DNA of 64,000 nt from Prevotella sp. UBA746 (GTDB lineage: Bacteria; Bacteroidota; Bacteroidia; Bacteroidales; Bacteroidaceae): contig DBKQ01000028.1 in NCBI GenBank assembly GCA_002298545.1, positions 22,137 to 86,136 of the forward strand. Direction: 5' to 3'. Numbering within the stretch: the first letter of the stretch is position 1; every line of letters begins with the position of its first letter. The translations under genes were made by a program, and so were the position numbers. This document shows, in pieces, positions 18,301 to 26,786 of the stretch. Below the pieces are notes generated by a model. It ran no database searches. It saw only the letters and a program-made list of their open reading frames with translations, and was not told the DNA's origin.

Positions 18301-18644
18301 ACGAGAATACTTGGTCTGTAAAGCAGGGCGTGAATGCTGTAAACCTCGATTCTTATCTGCCACGACCAATTCAAGGCGACGGGAAGAACCTGAAGACACA
18401 GAGTCGTTACTTGCAGGATGCCTCTTATATGCGCTTGAAGAACTTGACGCTCGGCTATACTCTGCCGGCAACTATCACAAGCAAGTGGGGAATAAGCAAT
18501 GTGAGAGTGTACTTCTCTGGCGAGAACCTGCTCACATTCACAAGCCTCAACAAACAGTTTGACCCGGAGACTCTCTCCGACAGTCAGGGTGCGGCTTATC
18601 CTCTTTCAAGAACATATTCATTCGGTCTAAGTGTAACATTCTAA
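15345..18644 (+). CDS. SusC-like TonB-dependent outer-membrane transporter
   Basis: This 1099-residue outer-membrane transporter imports oligosaccharides with the SusD lipoprotein as lid. A signal sequence is followed by a carboxypeptidase-like (CarboxypepD_reg) domain at about 47-120 (DGAVIGASVVEKG, GNGTVSDLDGNFTL). The TonB-box-like region NEVVVVGFGTQKK, a plug domain and a 22-strand barrel ending in SRTYSFGLSVTF follow. The C-terminal aromatic residue and the length are typical of the SusC/RagA family. It starts the utilisation locus, with the SusD gene 13 bases downstream. Substrate assignment to decorated xylan comes from the neighbouring enzymes. Confidence 0.95.
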   Translation: MNLKGNRMNGRMLTLPLLSIALAGIPATRMLATENQMSFAHVEQQQDIKVSGLVSDADGAVIGASVVEKGVKGNGTVSDLDGNFTLNVKPGATLVISYIGYKTVEVKATPGKKLNIKMEQESGSLNEVVVVGFGTQKKVNLTGAVDVVDSKQLSERPVANAVQALQGAAPGLQITQTSGSIDSRPTINVRGEGTVGNTYSNPLILIDGMEGDLNSINPQDIESISVLKDAAASSIYGSRAPFGVILVTTKSGKKGKATINYNNSFRIGTPNIKNHMMHSVPFASWMNDAFVNNGGSPYFQTNSDGTGRFDKIVEFANAQYVSPGVRRTADGKEVYEVLGYNSSGQWLGGYSNGVADTDWYDLLYKDNTFSQQHNLSASGGNEKLNYYVSGSFFDQNGLLKVGKEDLKRYTGTAKIQSQLTNWLQLHYTMRFTREDQTKPQRASWYQGVALRGWPVLPAYDWNGRHFYSTTEFSPWALEDGGQNETQTDNIYHQLGFVIEPIKKWKTSVDFNYRINTANNHYWQLPLVQYDKNGTMYYKDSNSYVGNTNTKENYYNFSARTEYDFNIAKDHHFHVMAGMQVEDMKQSFMKAERVGIIDTSKPEIDITNGLQNGKDKAPTVSGYENEWAVVGVFGRLNYDYKSRYLVELNLRGDGSSRFRKGHQWKAFPSFSLGWNVAEEKFMESTRNWLDMLKLRFSYGSLGNQNTKDWYSTYLTLSTNPTGGTWLQNGVKVPTASTPGLISSSLTWERIETYNYGVDWAMLNNRLTGSFNWYVRNTKDMVGAGQDLPSILGTSVPNTNNTDLQTRGWELTLGWQDRLANGLSYGAKFSLYDSRTKITHYPNNPTNSIDATYREGHYIGEIWGFETIGIAKTDQEMQDHLAKANQDAIGSKWTAGDIMYKDINGDGKVSYGSSTVEDPGDRKVIGNYMPRYQFGLDLNASWKGFDFRMFFQGVMKRDYWVGGPYMFGYTGDQWNCAGLTQMQDYFRDENTWSVKQGVNAVNLDSYLPRPIQGDGKNLKTQSRYLQDASYMRLKNLTLGYTLPATITSKWGISNVRVYFSGENLLTFTSLNKQFDPETLSDSQGAAYPLSRTYSFGLSVTF

Positions 18645-18657
18645 ACATCAGCAAATC

Positions 18658-20688
18658 ATGAAACCATTATATAACAATATAGCAAAGGCAATGATGCTGC
18701 TCGCACTGGGCGGAACTATGGCATCTTGCTCAGACCTGCTCGACCAGGAACCTAAGTCGGCAGTTACTCCTGAGTCTTACTACGTGACTGAGGATCAGGC
18801 ACAGGCTTGTGCCAACAGTTTCTACGGCAACCTGCCGTCCCACGGATACGGATACGGTCTTTACAGTGGCGACAACAACACCGACAACCAGGCTGGCAGT
18901 GGTGCCGACGGTAAATATGCAGTAGGCCAGTGGAAGGTTGGAAAGACTAACGGAAACTGGTCGTGGACCAACATCCGCAATATCAACTATAACCTGAACA
19001 CTCTGCTCGCCAACTATGAGAAGGGAAAGATCAGCGGTAGCGACAAGGCTATACGCCAGTATATCGGCGAACTCTACTTCTTCCGTGCATGGGCTTATTT
19101 CGGCATGCTGCGCAACTGGGGAGACTTCCCTATCGTAAAAGAGGTATTGCCTGACGACGAGGCTAAACTCGTGGCTGAGAACAAGCGCCAGCCTCGCAAT
19201 GAGGTTGCCCGTTTCATCCTCGACGACCTCGACAAGGCTATGGAGTATATGTCAGACAACTTCGAAAGTCGTCACACCCGTCTGTCAAAGGACGTGGCAA
19301 TGCTCGTTAAATCTCGCGTTGCTCTCTATGAGGGAACATTCCTGAACTATTTCAAGGGCACTCCTTTTGTACCTAACGGCGAAGGCTGGCCTGGCAAGGA
19401 GAAGGATTATCTGAAGGACTATCAGTATCCTTCTGGTAATATCGACAACGAAATCAAGTATTTCCTCACCGTTGCTGCCGAGAGTGCAGAAAATATAGCA
19501 GAGAAATACAAGAACAGTCTTGCTTTCAACAACGGAGTTGTTCCTCAGAAGGAAGGCGACACAAACGAGTATTTCGAGATGTTCGGCACCGACGACATGT
19601 CTAAGTATAAAGAGGTGCTTCTGTGGCGCGAATATAGCGTGAGCCAGGGCGTAACAAACATCATAGAGGATGCTGTTCAGCGCAATAACTACGGTGTTGG
19701 CGTTACTCGAAGCATGGTGGAGAGCTTCCTTATGGAAGACGGAAAACCTATCTATGCTCAGCACGACGGATATTCTTATGACGACAACAGCGTGAGCAAG
19801 GTGGTTGAACACCGCGACCCTCGTCTGAAGATATTCTTGAAGACTCCTGGTCAGATCAACTGTTTCAAGAACATGTCGTATGCTCAGGGCGACCGCTACA
19901 TCGACAAAGAGGCTGAATATCCTGATATCACAAACGGCGATACAGGAAACTTCCTCTATGTTACCGGTTACTGTCTGCGCAAGGGAGGTACATTCGACCG
20001 CAAGTTCTGCGAGAAGGACAAGTCATATAACGCAGCATGCTCATTCCGTGCCCGTGAGGCTCTGCTCAACTACATGGAGGCCGAGTATATGCTTACCCAC
20101 AGCTTGAGCGGCAAGGTGCTCGAATACTGGAAGATTATCCGTCAGCAGGCTGGTTTCACAGGCTCTGCCATCGACCCTAACGTTACTATTGCTGCTACCG
20201 ACATGCAGAAGGAGAAACTCGACTGGGGTGCCTACAGTGCCGGACAGTTGCTCGACGACCCTGTTCTCTACAATATCCGCCGCGAGCGTCGCGACGAGAT
20301 GATGGGTGAGAACCTGAGATGGATGGATCTTCAGCGTTGGCGCTCGCTCGACCAGCTCATGACAACCCGTTATCATATCGAGGGTATGAAACTCTGGAAC
20401 TCTGACATGACCCACTTCTATAACTTCACGGCGTCAGACTACGACGGCAGTGCCACGGCAAAGACTTCAAGTCCGGCTTTGAGCGACTATCTCCGTCCGT
20501 ATGAGAAGAACATGACAAGTCAAAACCTCTTCCACGAGGGTTACACATGGCACATGGCTCACTATCTGCAACCGCTGCCAATACACGAGTTCGAGCTTAC
20601 GGCTCCAGACTACAAGACGCTGAGCGAGTCTCCTCTTTACCAGAACCCGTACTGGCCTATGGAGACAGATGCCCCGGCAGAGAAATAA
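18658..20688 (+). CDS. SusD/RagB-like surface glycan-binding lipoprotein
   Basis: This 676-residue outer-membrane lipoprotein forms the extracellular lid of the SusC transporter and captures oligosaccharide. The lipobox is GTMASC near residue 24, followed by SDLLDQEPKSAVTPE, a typical SusD beginning. The tetratricopeptide-like helices include YFFRAWAYFGMLRNWGDFPIV. The C-terminal RRERRDEMMGENLRWMDLQRW motif is diagnostic. It is somewhat long for the family. It is co-transcribed with susC, and a strong terminator follows it. Confidence 0.94.
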   Translation: MKPLYNNIAKAMMLLALGGTMASCSDLLDQEPKSAVTPESYYVTEDQAQACANSFYGNLPSHGYGYGLYSGDNNTDNQAGSGADGKYAVGQWKVGKTNGNWSWTNIRNINYNLNTLLANYEKGKISGSDKAIRQYIGELYFFRAWAYFGMLRNWGDFPIVKEVLPDDEAKLVAENKRQPRNEVARFILDDLDKAMEYMSDNFESRHTRLSKDVAMLVKSRVALYEGTFLNYFKGTPFVPNGEGWPGKEKDYLKDYQYPSGNIDNEIKYFLTVAAESAENIAEKYKNSLAFNNGVVPQKEGDTNEYFEMFGTDDMSKYKEVLLWREYSVSQGVTNIIEDAVQRNNYGVGVTRSMVESFLMEDGKPIYAQHDGYSYDDNSVSKVVEHRDPRLKIFLKTPGQINCFKNMSYAQGDRYIDKEAEYPDITNGDTGNFLYVTGYCLRKGGTFDRKFCEKDKSYNAACSFRAREALLNYMEAEYMLTHSLSGKVLEYWKIIRQQAGFTGSAIDPNVTIAATDMQKEKLDWGAYSAGQLLDDPVLYNIRRERRDEMMGENLRWMDLQRWRSLDQLMTTRYHIEGMKLWNSDMTHFYNFTASDYDGSATAKTSSPALSDYLRPYEKNMTSQNLFHEGYTWHMAHYLQPLPIHEFELTAPDYKTLSESPLYQNPYWPMETDAPAEK

Positions 20689-20724
20689 GATTTAAGTTAT
20701 TTACAATTAAGTTAGCTATACAGA

Positions 20725-20760
20725 GGGGAGAAACGTTTATTCAACGTTTCCCCCTTTTTT
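20725..20760 (+). terminator. intrinsic terminator after susD
   Basis: GGGGAGAAACGTT pairs with AACGTTTCCCC (one bulge) across a 5-base loop, followed by six T. It separates the transport genes from the enzyme genes. Confidence 0.8.
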
Positions 20761-20817
20761 GAACGATTTATATTTATATCTGAATGATATCTAACATTCA
20801 AAAGACACAAGAATAAC

Positions 20818-20825
20818 TAACTTTG
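20818..20825 (+). promoter_or_regulatory. -7 promoter box of the GH115-CE6-GH127 unit
   Basis: TAACTTTG lies about 40 bases before the GH115 start and downstream of the terminator, so the enzymes have their own promoter. Confidence 0.6.
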
Positions 20826-20863
20826 CACACAGTAAACACTAACTTATTTATCATCAATTCAAA

Positions 20864-23233
20864 ATGAAGAACAACTTAAAACTGAAATTGATTGTGGCAA
20901 CTGCTCTCATGCTGTCTGCCTCTCAAGCCAATGCCCTTGAATGGAAAGGCGGGAAAGCGGTAACGCTTGTTTGCGACACGGCAAGCATGGAACCTGTGGC
21001 ACGCACGGCTTCTCTTATGCTTAAAGGCGACTTAAAGAATGTGCTGAATTCGGAACTTAGGATTAAAAGCAACGGCAAAGCGAAAGGTAACGCCATAACA
21101 GCAAAAATTAATGCGGCTGACTTTGCTTACAAGAAGGAGGCTTTCAAGATTGATGCCGACGGCAATACCCTGCGCATCCTTGCCAGTGACTCTCACGGCG
21201 TGGCGTATGCACTGCTTGAGGTGTCGCGTCTCTTGGGGGTATCGCCATGGGAATGGTGGGCTGACAGCAAACCGCAACAGATGAAGAGTTTCTCGCTGAA
21301 AGACGACTATACGACGGCACAGGCTCCGTCGGTGGAGTTCCGCGGCATTTTCATAAACGACGAGGACTGGGGACTGATGCCGTGGGCAAGCAAGACGTAT
21401 GAGCCTACTGACGTTAAAGGACAGATAGGACCGAAGACTAATGCCCGTATCTTCGAACTTCTGCTCCGCCTTAGGGCCAATACCTATTGGCCGGCAATGC
21501 ACGAATGTACACGTCCGTTTTTCCTTACCAAAGGAAACCGCGAAGTTGCAAAGCAATATGGCATATATATCGGTGGCTCTCACTGTGAACCGATGGCATC
21601 GAGTGCGGCTACGGAATGGAAGATAAGGGGAAAGGGAAATTATGACTATGTAAATAATTCCAGCAATGTCTACAAATTCTGGGAAGACCGCATAAAGGAG
21701 GTTAACAAACAGCCTATACTTTATACCATCGGTATGCGCGGTGTTCACGACGGGGCTATGCAGGGAGCTAAGACTGTGGAGGAACAGAAAACAGTTCTGG
21801 AGAGAGTTATTAAGGATCAGCGCGAACTGCTCGCCAAATATGTTGACAAGGATGTTACCCGGGTGCCACAACTCTTTATCCCATACAAGGAGGTGCTCGA
21901 TGTATATAAAGCCGGACTTAAAGTGCCAGACGACGCATGTCTTGTATGGTGTGACGACAACTACGGCTACGTTCGCCACTTCCCTACCCCCGAAGAGCGG
22001 GCACGCAAGGGTGGCAACGGTATTTACTACCACGTTAGCTATTGGGGACGGCCTCACGACTATCTGTGGCTCGGCACTTTCTCGCCGTCGCTTATGTTTC
22101 AGCAGATGTCGGAGGCCTGGCACAAGGGTATACAAAGGTTTTGGATTCTGAACGTTGGCGATATCAAGCCTGCCGAATACCAGATTGAGCTGTTTATGGA
22201 CATGGCTTGGCAGATGCAGTCTGTTTATCCCGGACAGAATGATGCTGAAAAGGAACTGATACCTAACAATGCATGGCTTTCGGAACATGAACGTAACTTC
22301 TACACCCGCGAGTTTGGCAAGGAGCTTGGCAATGAAGTTCTTCCGCTGATGCTTGAGTCTTACCGCCTGGCTTATATCCGCAAACCGGAATTCCTTGGCA
22401 ATACCCGCTGCGAAGAATGGGACAAAAAATACAGTATAATAAAGGACTTGCCCTGGAGCGAAGAATATATAAAAGGAAGACTTGCCGAATACAAGTTGCT
22501 TGCGGACAAAGTGGACGCCCTTTCAAAGAATGTTTCTGCCGACAAAAGGGATGAGTTCTATCAGCTTGTGGAATACCCACTGAAGGCTGCCGCACAGATG
22601 AACGACAAACTTCTTATCGCACAACTTGCACGCCACGGCAAGGCAAAATGGGAGGATAGCGATTTGGCTTACGACAGCATCGCTTCGCTGACCAAACGCT
22701 ACAACGAAGGATTCTACAACAAAGAAAAGTGGAACCGCATGATGGACTTTATGCCACGTATGCAGCCTGTGTTCAAGCGTGTTCCTCATACCACGGAGGC
22801 TGCTCCACTGCCTGTCGAACCTAATTATATAGCGAAGATGAACGCTGCCGACTGCTCCTTGGGCATGCCTATTGTATGGCAGGGATTAGGATACGAGGGG
22901 AAGGCTGCCGAAATAGAGAAAGGAAAATGGCTTGAGTTTGATTTCAATACTGGAGCTGTCTCTTCTGACTCTATAACCGTTGAGGTTAGAATGATTCCTA
23001 CCCACCCTATGGCTGGCAACAAACTGCGTTTTGCTGTTTCATTCGACGGCTGCAGTCCTGTTTCTGCAGAATATCAGACCGAGGGAAGAGATGAGGAATG
23101 GAAAGTTAATACCCTGCGCAACCATGCGATAAGGACTTTCAGATTCCACATCGGGAAACAGTCTGCCGCACACAGAATTAGAATTATAGCCTTAGACGAG
23201 GGTGTGGTGCTCGACCAGATATTTGTATATTAA
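20864..23233 (+). CDS. GH115 xylan alpha-1,2-glucuronidase
   Basis: This 789-residue secreted enzyme probably removes (4-O-methyl)glucuronic acid from glucuronoxylan chains, the known GH115 activity. A signal peptide (1-24, ending SQANA) is followed by an N-terminal domain. The catalytic barrel shows FRGIFINDEDWGLMPWA, LRANTYWPAMHECTRPFF and WCDDNYGYVRHFP. A helical region follows, then a C-terminal beta domain (about 665-789) typical of GH115. The length is at the short end for the family. It heads the enzyme half of the locus behind its own promoter. Together with the esterase and GH127 it points to side-chain removal from glucuronoarabinoxylan. Confidence 0.92.
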   Translation: MKNNLKLKLIVATALMLSASQANALEWKGGKAVTLVCDTASMEPVARTASLMLKGDLKNVLNSELRIKSNGKAKGNAITAKINAADFAYKKEAFKIDADGNTLRILASDSHGVAYALLEVSRLLGVSPWEWWADSKPQQMKSFSLKDDYTTAQAPSVEFRGIFINDEDWGLMPWASKTYEPTDVKGQIGPKTNARIFELLLRLRANTYWPAMHECTRPFFLTKGNREVAKQYGIYIGGSHCEPMASSAATEWKIRGKGNYDYVNNSSNVYKFWEDRIKEVNKQPILYTIGMRGVHDGAMQGAKTVEEQKTVLERVIKDQRELLAKYVDKDVTRVPQLFIPYKEVLDVYKAGLKVPDDACLVWCDDNYGYVRHFPTPEERARKGGNGIYYHVSYWGRPHDYLWLGTFSPSLMFQQMSEAWHKGIQRFWILNVGDIKPAEYQIELFMDMAWQMQSVYPGQNDAEKELIPNNAWLSEHERNFYTREFGKELGNEVLPLMLESYRLAYIRKPEFLGNTRCEEWDKKYSIIKDLPWSEEYIKGRLAEYKLLADKVDALSKNVSADKRDEFYQLVEYPLKAAAQMNDKLLIAQLARHGKAKWEDSDLAYDSIASLTKRYNEGFYNKEKWNRMMDFMPRMQPVFKRVPHTTEAAPLPVEPNYIAKMNAADCSLGMPIVWQGLGYEGKAAEIEKGKWLEFDFNTGAVSSDSITVEVRMIPTHPMAGNKLRFAVSFDGCSPVSAEYQTEGRDEEWKVNTLRNHAIRTFRFHIGKQSAAHRIRIIALDEGVVLDQIFVY

Positions 23234-23301
23234 AATAGGAAATACATATAAAATACTATATTTATTATAACATTAAAGAAAGGACTAAAGGATATACCAA
23301 A

Positions 23302-24192
23302 ATGAAAAGATTTTTCATCTTAGCCTTGCTCGCACTTACCATGGCAACGGCACAGGCTAAAAAGCATGTAATTCCGGTGTTTATCACGGCAGGACAGTCG
23401 AATACCGACGGAAGAACGAAGAACGAGTTTCTGCCGGAATACATCAAGAAGAACAAATACCACCACACGTTCTGGTGCTATAACAACGGACCATACAGCG
23501 AGCACGGTGAGTTTAGACTCTTCTGGCCTTTTATCGACCGCAAGGACGACAACCATCGCTGGGCTTATGATGCAGTAACTTATTATTTTCTCGACCGTTC
23601 GCTGGGTTGCGACTACTATGTGATTAAGGAGTCGAGAGGCGGAACGGCAATCAGTCTTAAATGCCCGAGCGACCATAATATGTACTGGAGTGCCTCGCCG
23701 AAATTCCTTGAAGAGAACAAAGCTACCGACAAGGGCGGCAAGAGTCTGCTGAAGGCTCTTTGCGAGAACATCGACCTTGCCATCGACAAGACTTTGTCGA
23801 AGAAAGGAAAGTTTGACATCAAGGCTCTACTTTGGCATCAGGGAGAGAGCGACCGCCACGACAACAAGGCTTACTACGAGAATCTGAAGGAGATGATTGC
23901 CTATGTGCGCCGACACCTGGTGGAGAAAACAGGACAGAAAAAATACTACAGACTGCCTGTTATTCTCGGTGGCATTTCTCATAAGAGTGCCGGATTCTCC
24001 GAGGGTGTGGAGGAAGGACAACGCCGACTTGCCGAAGAGGACAAGAACGTTTACTTTATTCCTGTGCCTGAAGCTTCGCTGCAGTCTGACCACATGCACT
24101 TCGATGAGCATGGTGCTGAACTGCTCGGCAAGAAAGTCTACAATAAGCTTGTTGAACTGAAACTTGCCGGCAAGGGAGCCAAGAAAATTTAA
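23302..24192 (+). CDS. SASA-domain carbohydrate esterase, CE6-like acetylxylan esterase
   Basis: This 296-residue secreted SGNH-type esterase probably removes acetyl groups from xylan. A signal peptide covers 1-19. The nucleophile Ser lies in VFITAGQSNTDG near residue 34. The second block is ALLWHQGESDRHDN, and the catalytic Asp-His is in SLQSDHMHFDEHG near the C-terminus. These are the blocks of the SASA/CE6 family. Sialate O-acetylesterases share the fold, but the locus favours xylan. The gene sits 68 bases after GH115 and before GH127 in one operon. Confidence 0.82.
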   Translation: MKRFFILALLALTMATAQAKKHVIPVFITAGQSNTDGRTKNEFLPEYIKKNKYHHTFWCYNNGPYSEHGEFRLFWPFIDRKDDNHRWAYDAVTYYFLDRSLGCDYYVIKESRGGTAISLKCPSDHNMYWSASPKFLEENKATDKGGKSLLKALCENIDLAIDKTLSKKGKFDIKALLWHQGESDRHDNKAYYENLKEMIAYVRRHLVEKTGQKKYYRLPVILGGISHKSAGFSEGVEEGQRRLAEEDKNVYFIPVPEASLQSDHMHFDEHGAELLGKKVYNKLVELKLAGKGAKKI

Positions 24193-24206
24193 CTATCTCA
24201 AGATTT

Positions 24207-24270
24207 ACTATATTTGTCTTATTAGTCATATCAGTCTAATATGTCTTATCAGTCATATTAGTCTTATCAA
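24207..24270. repeat. intercistronic array of short degenerate repeats
   Basis: About ten-base units such as GTCTTATTAGTCATATCAGTC repeat through the gap before the GH127 start and end in CTTATCAACAA. The array matches the one at 7738-7800 read in transcript sense. Confidence 0.7.
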
Positions 24271-24282
24271 CAACAAAACAAT

Positions 24283-26280
24283 ATGAACTCCATCAAGAAA
24301 TCATTTTTGGCAATTACAGCCGCTGTTGCCCTCGCCAGTACTGCACAAGCCGCAACCCACGATGAGGTTACCCTTATCGAAAAACCGGTGAAAGTGTCTG
24401 CCATATCCGGAATCCAGGGATTTATCGGCGACAGAATGAAACTGAACCGCAACACGTATCTGAAGGACTTCCCTATCGACCAGTATGTCGACTTTGTGGT
24501 TAACCGCAAACATACGGCATGGGACTGGACCCGTGCTGAACAGCACGGCAAGTGGATTGAGAGTGCTTACCTCTCGGCTCTGCAAAGCGGCGACAAGGAG
24601 CTTCTCGCCAAGGCTAAGAAAGAACTATACAGAATTATCGGTTCGCAGGAAGCTAATGGCTACCTCGGAGCTACGGCAAAGGATTACCGTTCGAAGAAAC
24701 GACCCATCAGAGGTATGGATCCATACGAGCTGTATTTCGTTTTCCATGCCTTCGAGACGGTATATGAGGAGACCGGCGACAAGACGGCTCTGAAGTCTGT
24801 GGAGAAACTTGCCGGATATTTTCTCGACAATTTCGGTCCGGGAAAGAACGAATTCTGGCCTTCCAAGACTCTCCACTATCCGGAGAACAAGGGCAAGGTA
24901 TTGTCGGGACAGAGCGACTTCGCCGGCCACAGCGTACACTATGCCTGGGAGGGCACACTGCTTGCCGACCCTATCGCACGTCTGTATGAAATTACGGGTA
25001 AGAAGAAATATCTCGAATGGTCGAAATGGGTTGTAGGCAACATCGACAGATGGGGCGGATGGGACGCCTTCTCGCGCCTCGACTCCGTTGCCGACGGCAA
25101 GCTCGGTGTTGACAAACTGCAACCGTATGTACATGCCCATACTTTCCACATGAACTTCATGGGTTTCCTTCGCCTGTATCGAATAACGGGCGACAAGTCG
25201 CTACTGAGAAAGGTTGAGGGCGCATGGAACGATATTGCCAGCCGACAGATGTATATCACCGGCGGAGTGAGCGTGGCTGAACACTATGAACCGGGATTCA
25301 TCAAGCCACTCAGCGGAAACATCATAGAGACCTGTGCCACCATGTCGTGGATGCAACTTACACAGATGCTCCTACAGCTCACCGGCGACACGAAGTATGC
25401 CGACGCCATGGAACGGCTGATGATTAACCACGTGTTTGCCGCACAGGATGCTGAAAAGGGCACTTGTCGCTACCATACTGCGCCTAACGGGGTGAAGCCT
25501 GCCGGATATTTCCATGGTCCTGACTGCTGCACGGCGAGCGGACACCGCATCATATCACTGTTGCCTACATTCTTCTATGCCGAGCGCAGAAAGGAATTCT
25601 ACATCAACCAGTATGTGGGGTCAAACTACAACGGCAGAGACTTTAAGTTTGACATCGAGGGCAACTATCCTGCCGACGGCAATATCTCGATCCGCTTTAG
25701 CCAAGGATGCGACAAGGAACTTTGCCTCCGCATTCCGTCATGGTGTAAGAATCCATCGGCTAAACTCAACGGAAAGAACATCGACGGTGTAAAGTCTGGC
25801 AGCTACCTAAAGATAAACAGGAAATGGGCGAAGGGCGATGTCGTGGAACTGTCGTTCCCTATGGAGGAACGATGGATAATGCGCGAGCATCATGCCGACT
25901 ACGAGAAGTATTATCTGAAGGACGGCGAGATTATGTATCGCGAGAAACCGACACAGAATATCCCTTGTGCCTTTCTCCGCGGACCGGTAGTGTATTGCGT
26001 GGACATGGTTTGGAACCCTCAGCTGCACAACGACGATTGCGACGTGCTTAAAGACATACGTTTCGACACCTCATCGCTGCCTGTTGCCATCGGCAAGGTT
26101 GACCCTACGATGATGGCGGGTTGCTTTAAGGCGAAGGGAACATACAAGGGAAATCCCGTTGACCTCATTCTTACTCCTTTTGCAAATATCGGACAGTGGT
26201 GGCGCAACGGCGAAACGAAGCCGCAGCCATGGGCGGATGCCTTCTCTTACGGCATCTGGACTTATCCGGTAAAGAAATAA
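24283..26280 (+). CDS. GH127/GH146-type beta-L-arabinofuranosidase-like enzyme (DUF1680)
   Basis: This 665-residue secreted glycoside hydrolase has an (alpha/alpha)6 barrel. A signal peptide (1-23, ending TAQAA) precedes the barrel. The metal-cysteine motifs of the family are present: ETCATMSWMQL near 350 supplies the first cysteine and GPDCCTASGHR near 412 the Cys-Cys pair. A beta-sandwich C-terminal part follows. Characterised GH127 and GH146 members release beta-L-arabinofuranose, but many DUF1680 proteins are untested, so the substrate is an inference. It is the last gene of the enzyme operon. Confidence 0.85.
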   Translation: MNSIKKSFLAITAAVALASTAQAATHDEVTLIEKPVKVSAISGIQGFIGDRMKLNRNTYLKDFPIDQYVDFVVNRKHTAWDWTRAEQHGKWIESAYLSALQSGDKELLAKAKKELYRIIGSQEANGYLGATAKDYRSKKRPIRGMDPYELYFVFHAFETVYEETGDKTALKSVEKLAGYFLDNFGPGKNEFWPSKTLHYPENKGKVLSGQSDFAGHSVHYAWEGTLLADPIARLYEITGKKKYLEWSKWVVGNIDRWGGWDAFSRLDSVADGKLGVDKLQPYVHAHTFHMNFMGFLRLYRITGDKSLLRKVEGAWNDIASRQMYITGGVSVAEHYEPGFIKPLSGNIIETCATMSWMQLTQMLLQLTGDTKYADAMERLMINHVFAAQDAEKGTCRYHTAPNGVKPAGYFHGPDCCTASGHRIISLLPTFFYAERRKEFYINQYVGSNYNGRDFKFDIEGNYPADGNISIRFSQGCDKELCLRIPSWCKNPSAKLNGKNIDGVKSGSYLKINRKWAKGDVVELSFPMEERWIMREHHADYEKYYLKDGEIMYREKPTQNIPCAFLRGPVVYCVDMVWNPQLHNDDCDVLKDIRFDTSSLPVAIGKVDPTMMAGCFKAKGTYKGNPVDLILTPFANIGQWWRNGETKPQPWADAFSYGIWTYPVKK

Positions 26281-26308
26281 AGTTTTATTCTTCTCGAGGC
26301 TAAGTATA

Positions 26309-26467
26309 TCAGCAATCCTCGAGATAGCCTTTTGTGAACATGTCGTACGACAGAGCCTCAAGTTCCTTGAGTGTCATCTGCTCTACGGCATGCTCTATTT
26401 TTCTTATCAGTTCGCTACGTTTGTAGTCGTCCTCATCTGAGAGGCGGTGGTGGAATGATGTGCTCAT
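26309..26467 (-). CDS. small protein of 52 residues, function unknown
   Basis: This frame on the minus strand encodes MSTSFHHRLSDEDDYKRSEL and a helical, charged C-terminal part (IEHAVEQMTLKELEALSYDM, ending EDC). Codon use looks coding, and a -7 box lies about 110 bases upstream (26577-26584). No signal peptide or membrane segment is present. I do not recognise a family. Between promoter and start lies a hairpin with six T, a possible attenuator. The stop codon lies in the loop of a perfect 8-bp stem (TCTCGAGG/CCTCGAGA, 26292-26324). Confidence 0.55.
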   Translation of the reverse strand: MSTSFHHRLSDEDDYKRSELIRKIEHAVEQMTLKELEALSYDMFTKGYLEDC

Positions 26468-26520
26468 AAAATCTGGTAATAAAGAGACCTAAATCAGTCT
26501 ATTATAAAGTTTATAAATTA

Positions 26521-26560
26521 AAAAACGCCTCGCATTATTTGAGCATTGTCAAGAGGCTTA
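26521..26560 (-). terminator. leader hairpin with T-run, possible attenuator
   Basis: On the minus strand AGCCTC pairs with GAGGCG-side bases across a loop that itself contains AATGC...AATGC, followed by GTTTTTT. It lies between the promoter at 26577-26584 and the small gene ending at 26309. Confidence 0.45.
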
Positions 26561-26576
26561 TCGAGGACTGAAGTTG

Positions 26577-26584
26577 CAAAGATA
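26577..26584 (-). promoter_or_regulatory. -7 promoter box of the small minus-strand gene
   Basis: The minus strand reads TATCTTTG. Transcription would begin near 26570 and meet the leader hairpin within 50 bases. Confidence 0.55.
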
Positions 26585-26645
26585 CAAACATTCCCCGATT
26601 GCATAAACTTTTCTACAAGAAAATTACAAAATAGGTGTTTCTATA

Positions 26646-26718
26646 AAACGCTCCAGGCGTTTCGCCTAAACGCTCCAAGTGTTTCGCCTAAACGCTGCCG
26701 GTGTTTGTATCAAACGCC
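26646..26718. repeat. three tandem 22-bp palindromic repeats
   Basis: Units begin at 26646, 26668 and 26690, with a partial fourth at 26712. Each starts AAACGCT and holds an inverted half, as in AAACGC-TCCA-GGCGTTT, joined by TCGCCT. There are no spacers of unique sequence, so this is not CRISPR. Confidence 0.8.
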
Positions 26719-26786
26719 ATTTTTCACTCTCATTTTTTCTATGTTATTTTGCAAATTAAGTATTATTGTTATTTTTCAGCAATTGT

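Noticed and set aside
21032..22288. 418-codon frame antisense to GH115
   Set aside because: It lies wholly inside a convincing GH115 gene and its product is an unstructured mix typical of a shadow frame.
26646..26718. possible CRISPR array
   Set aside because: The repeats are directly adjacent without unique spacers, and no cas genes are present.
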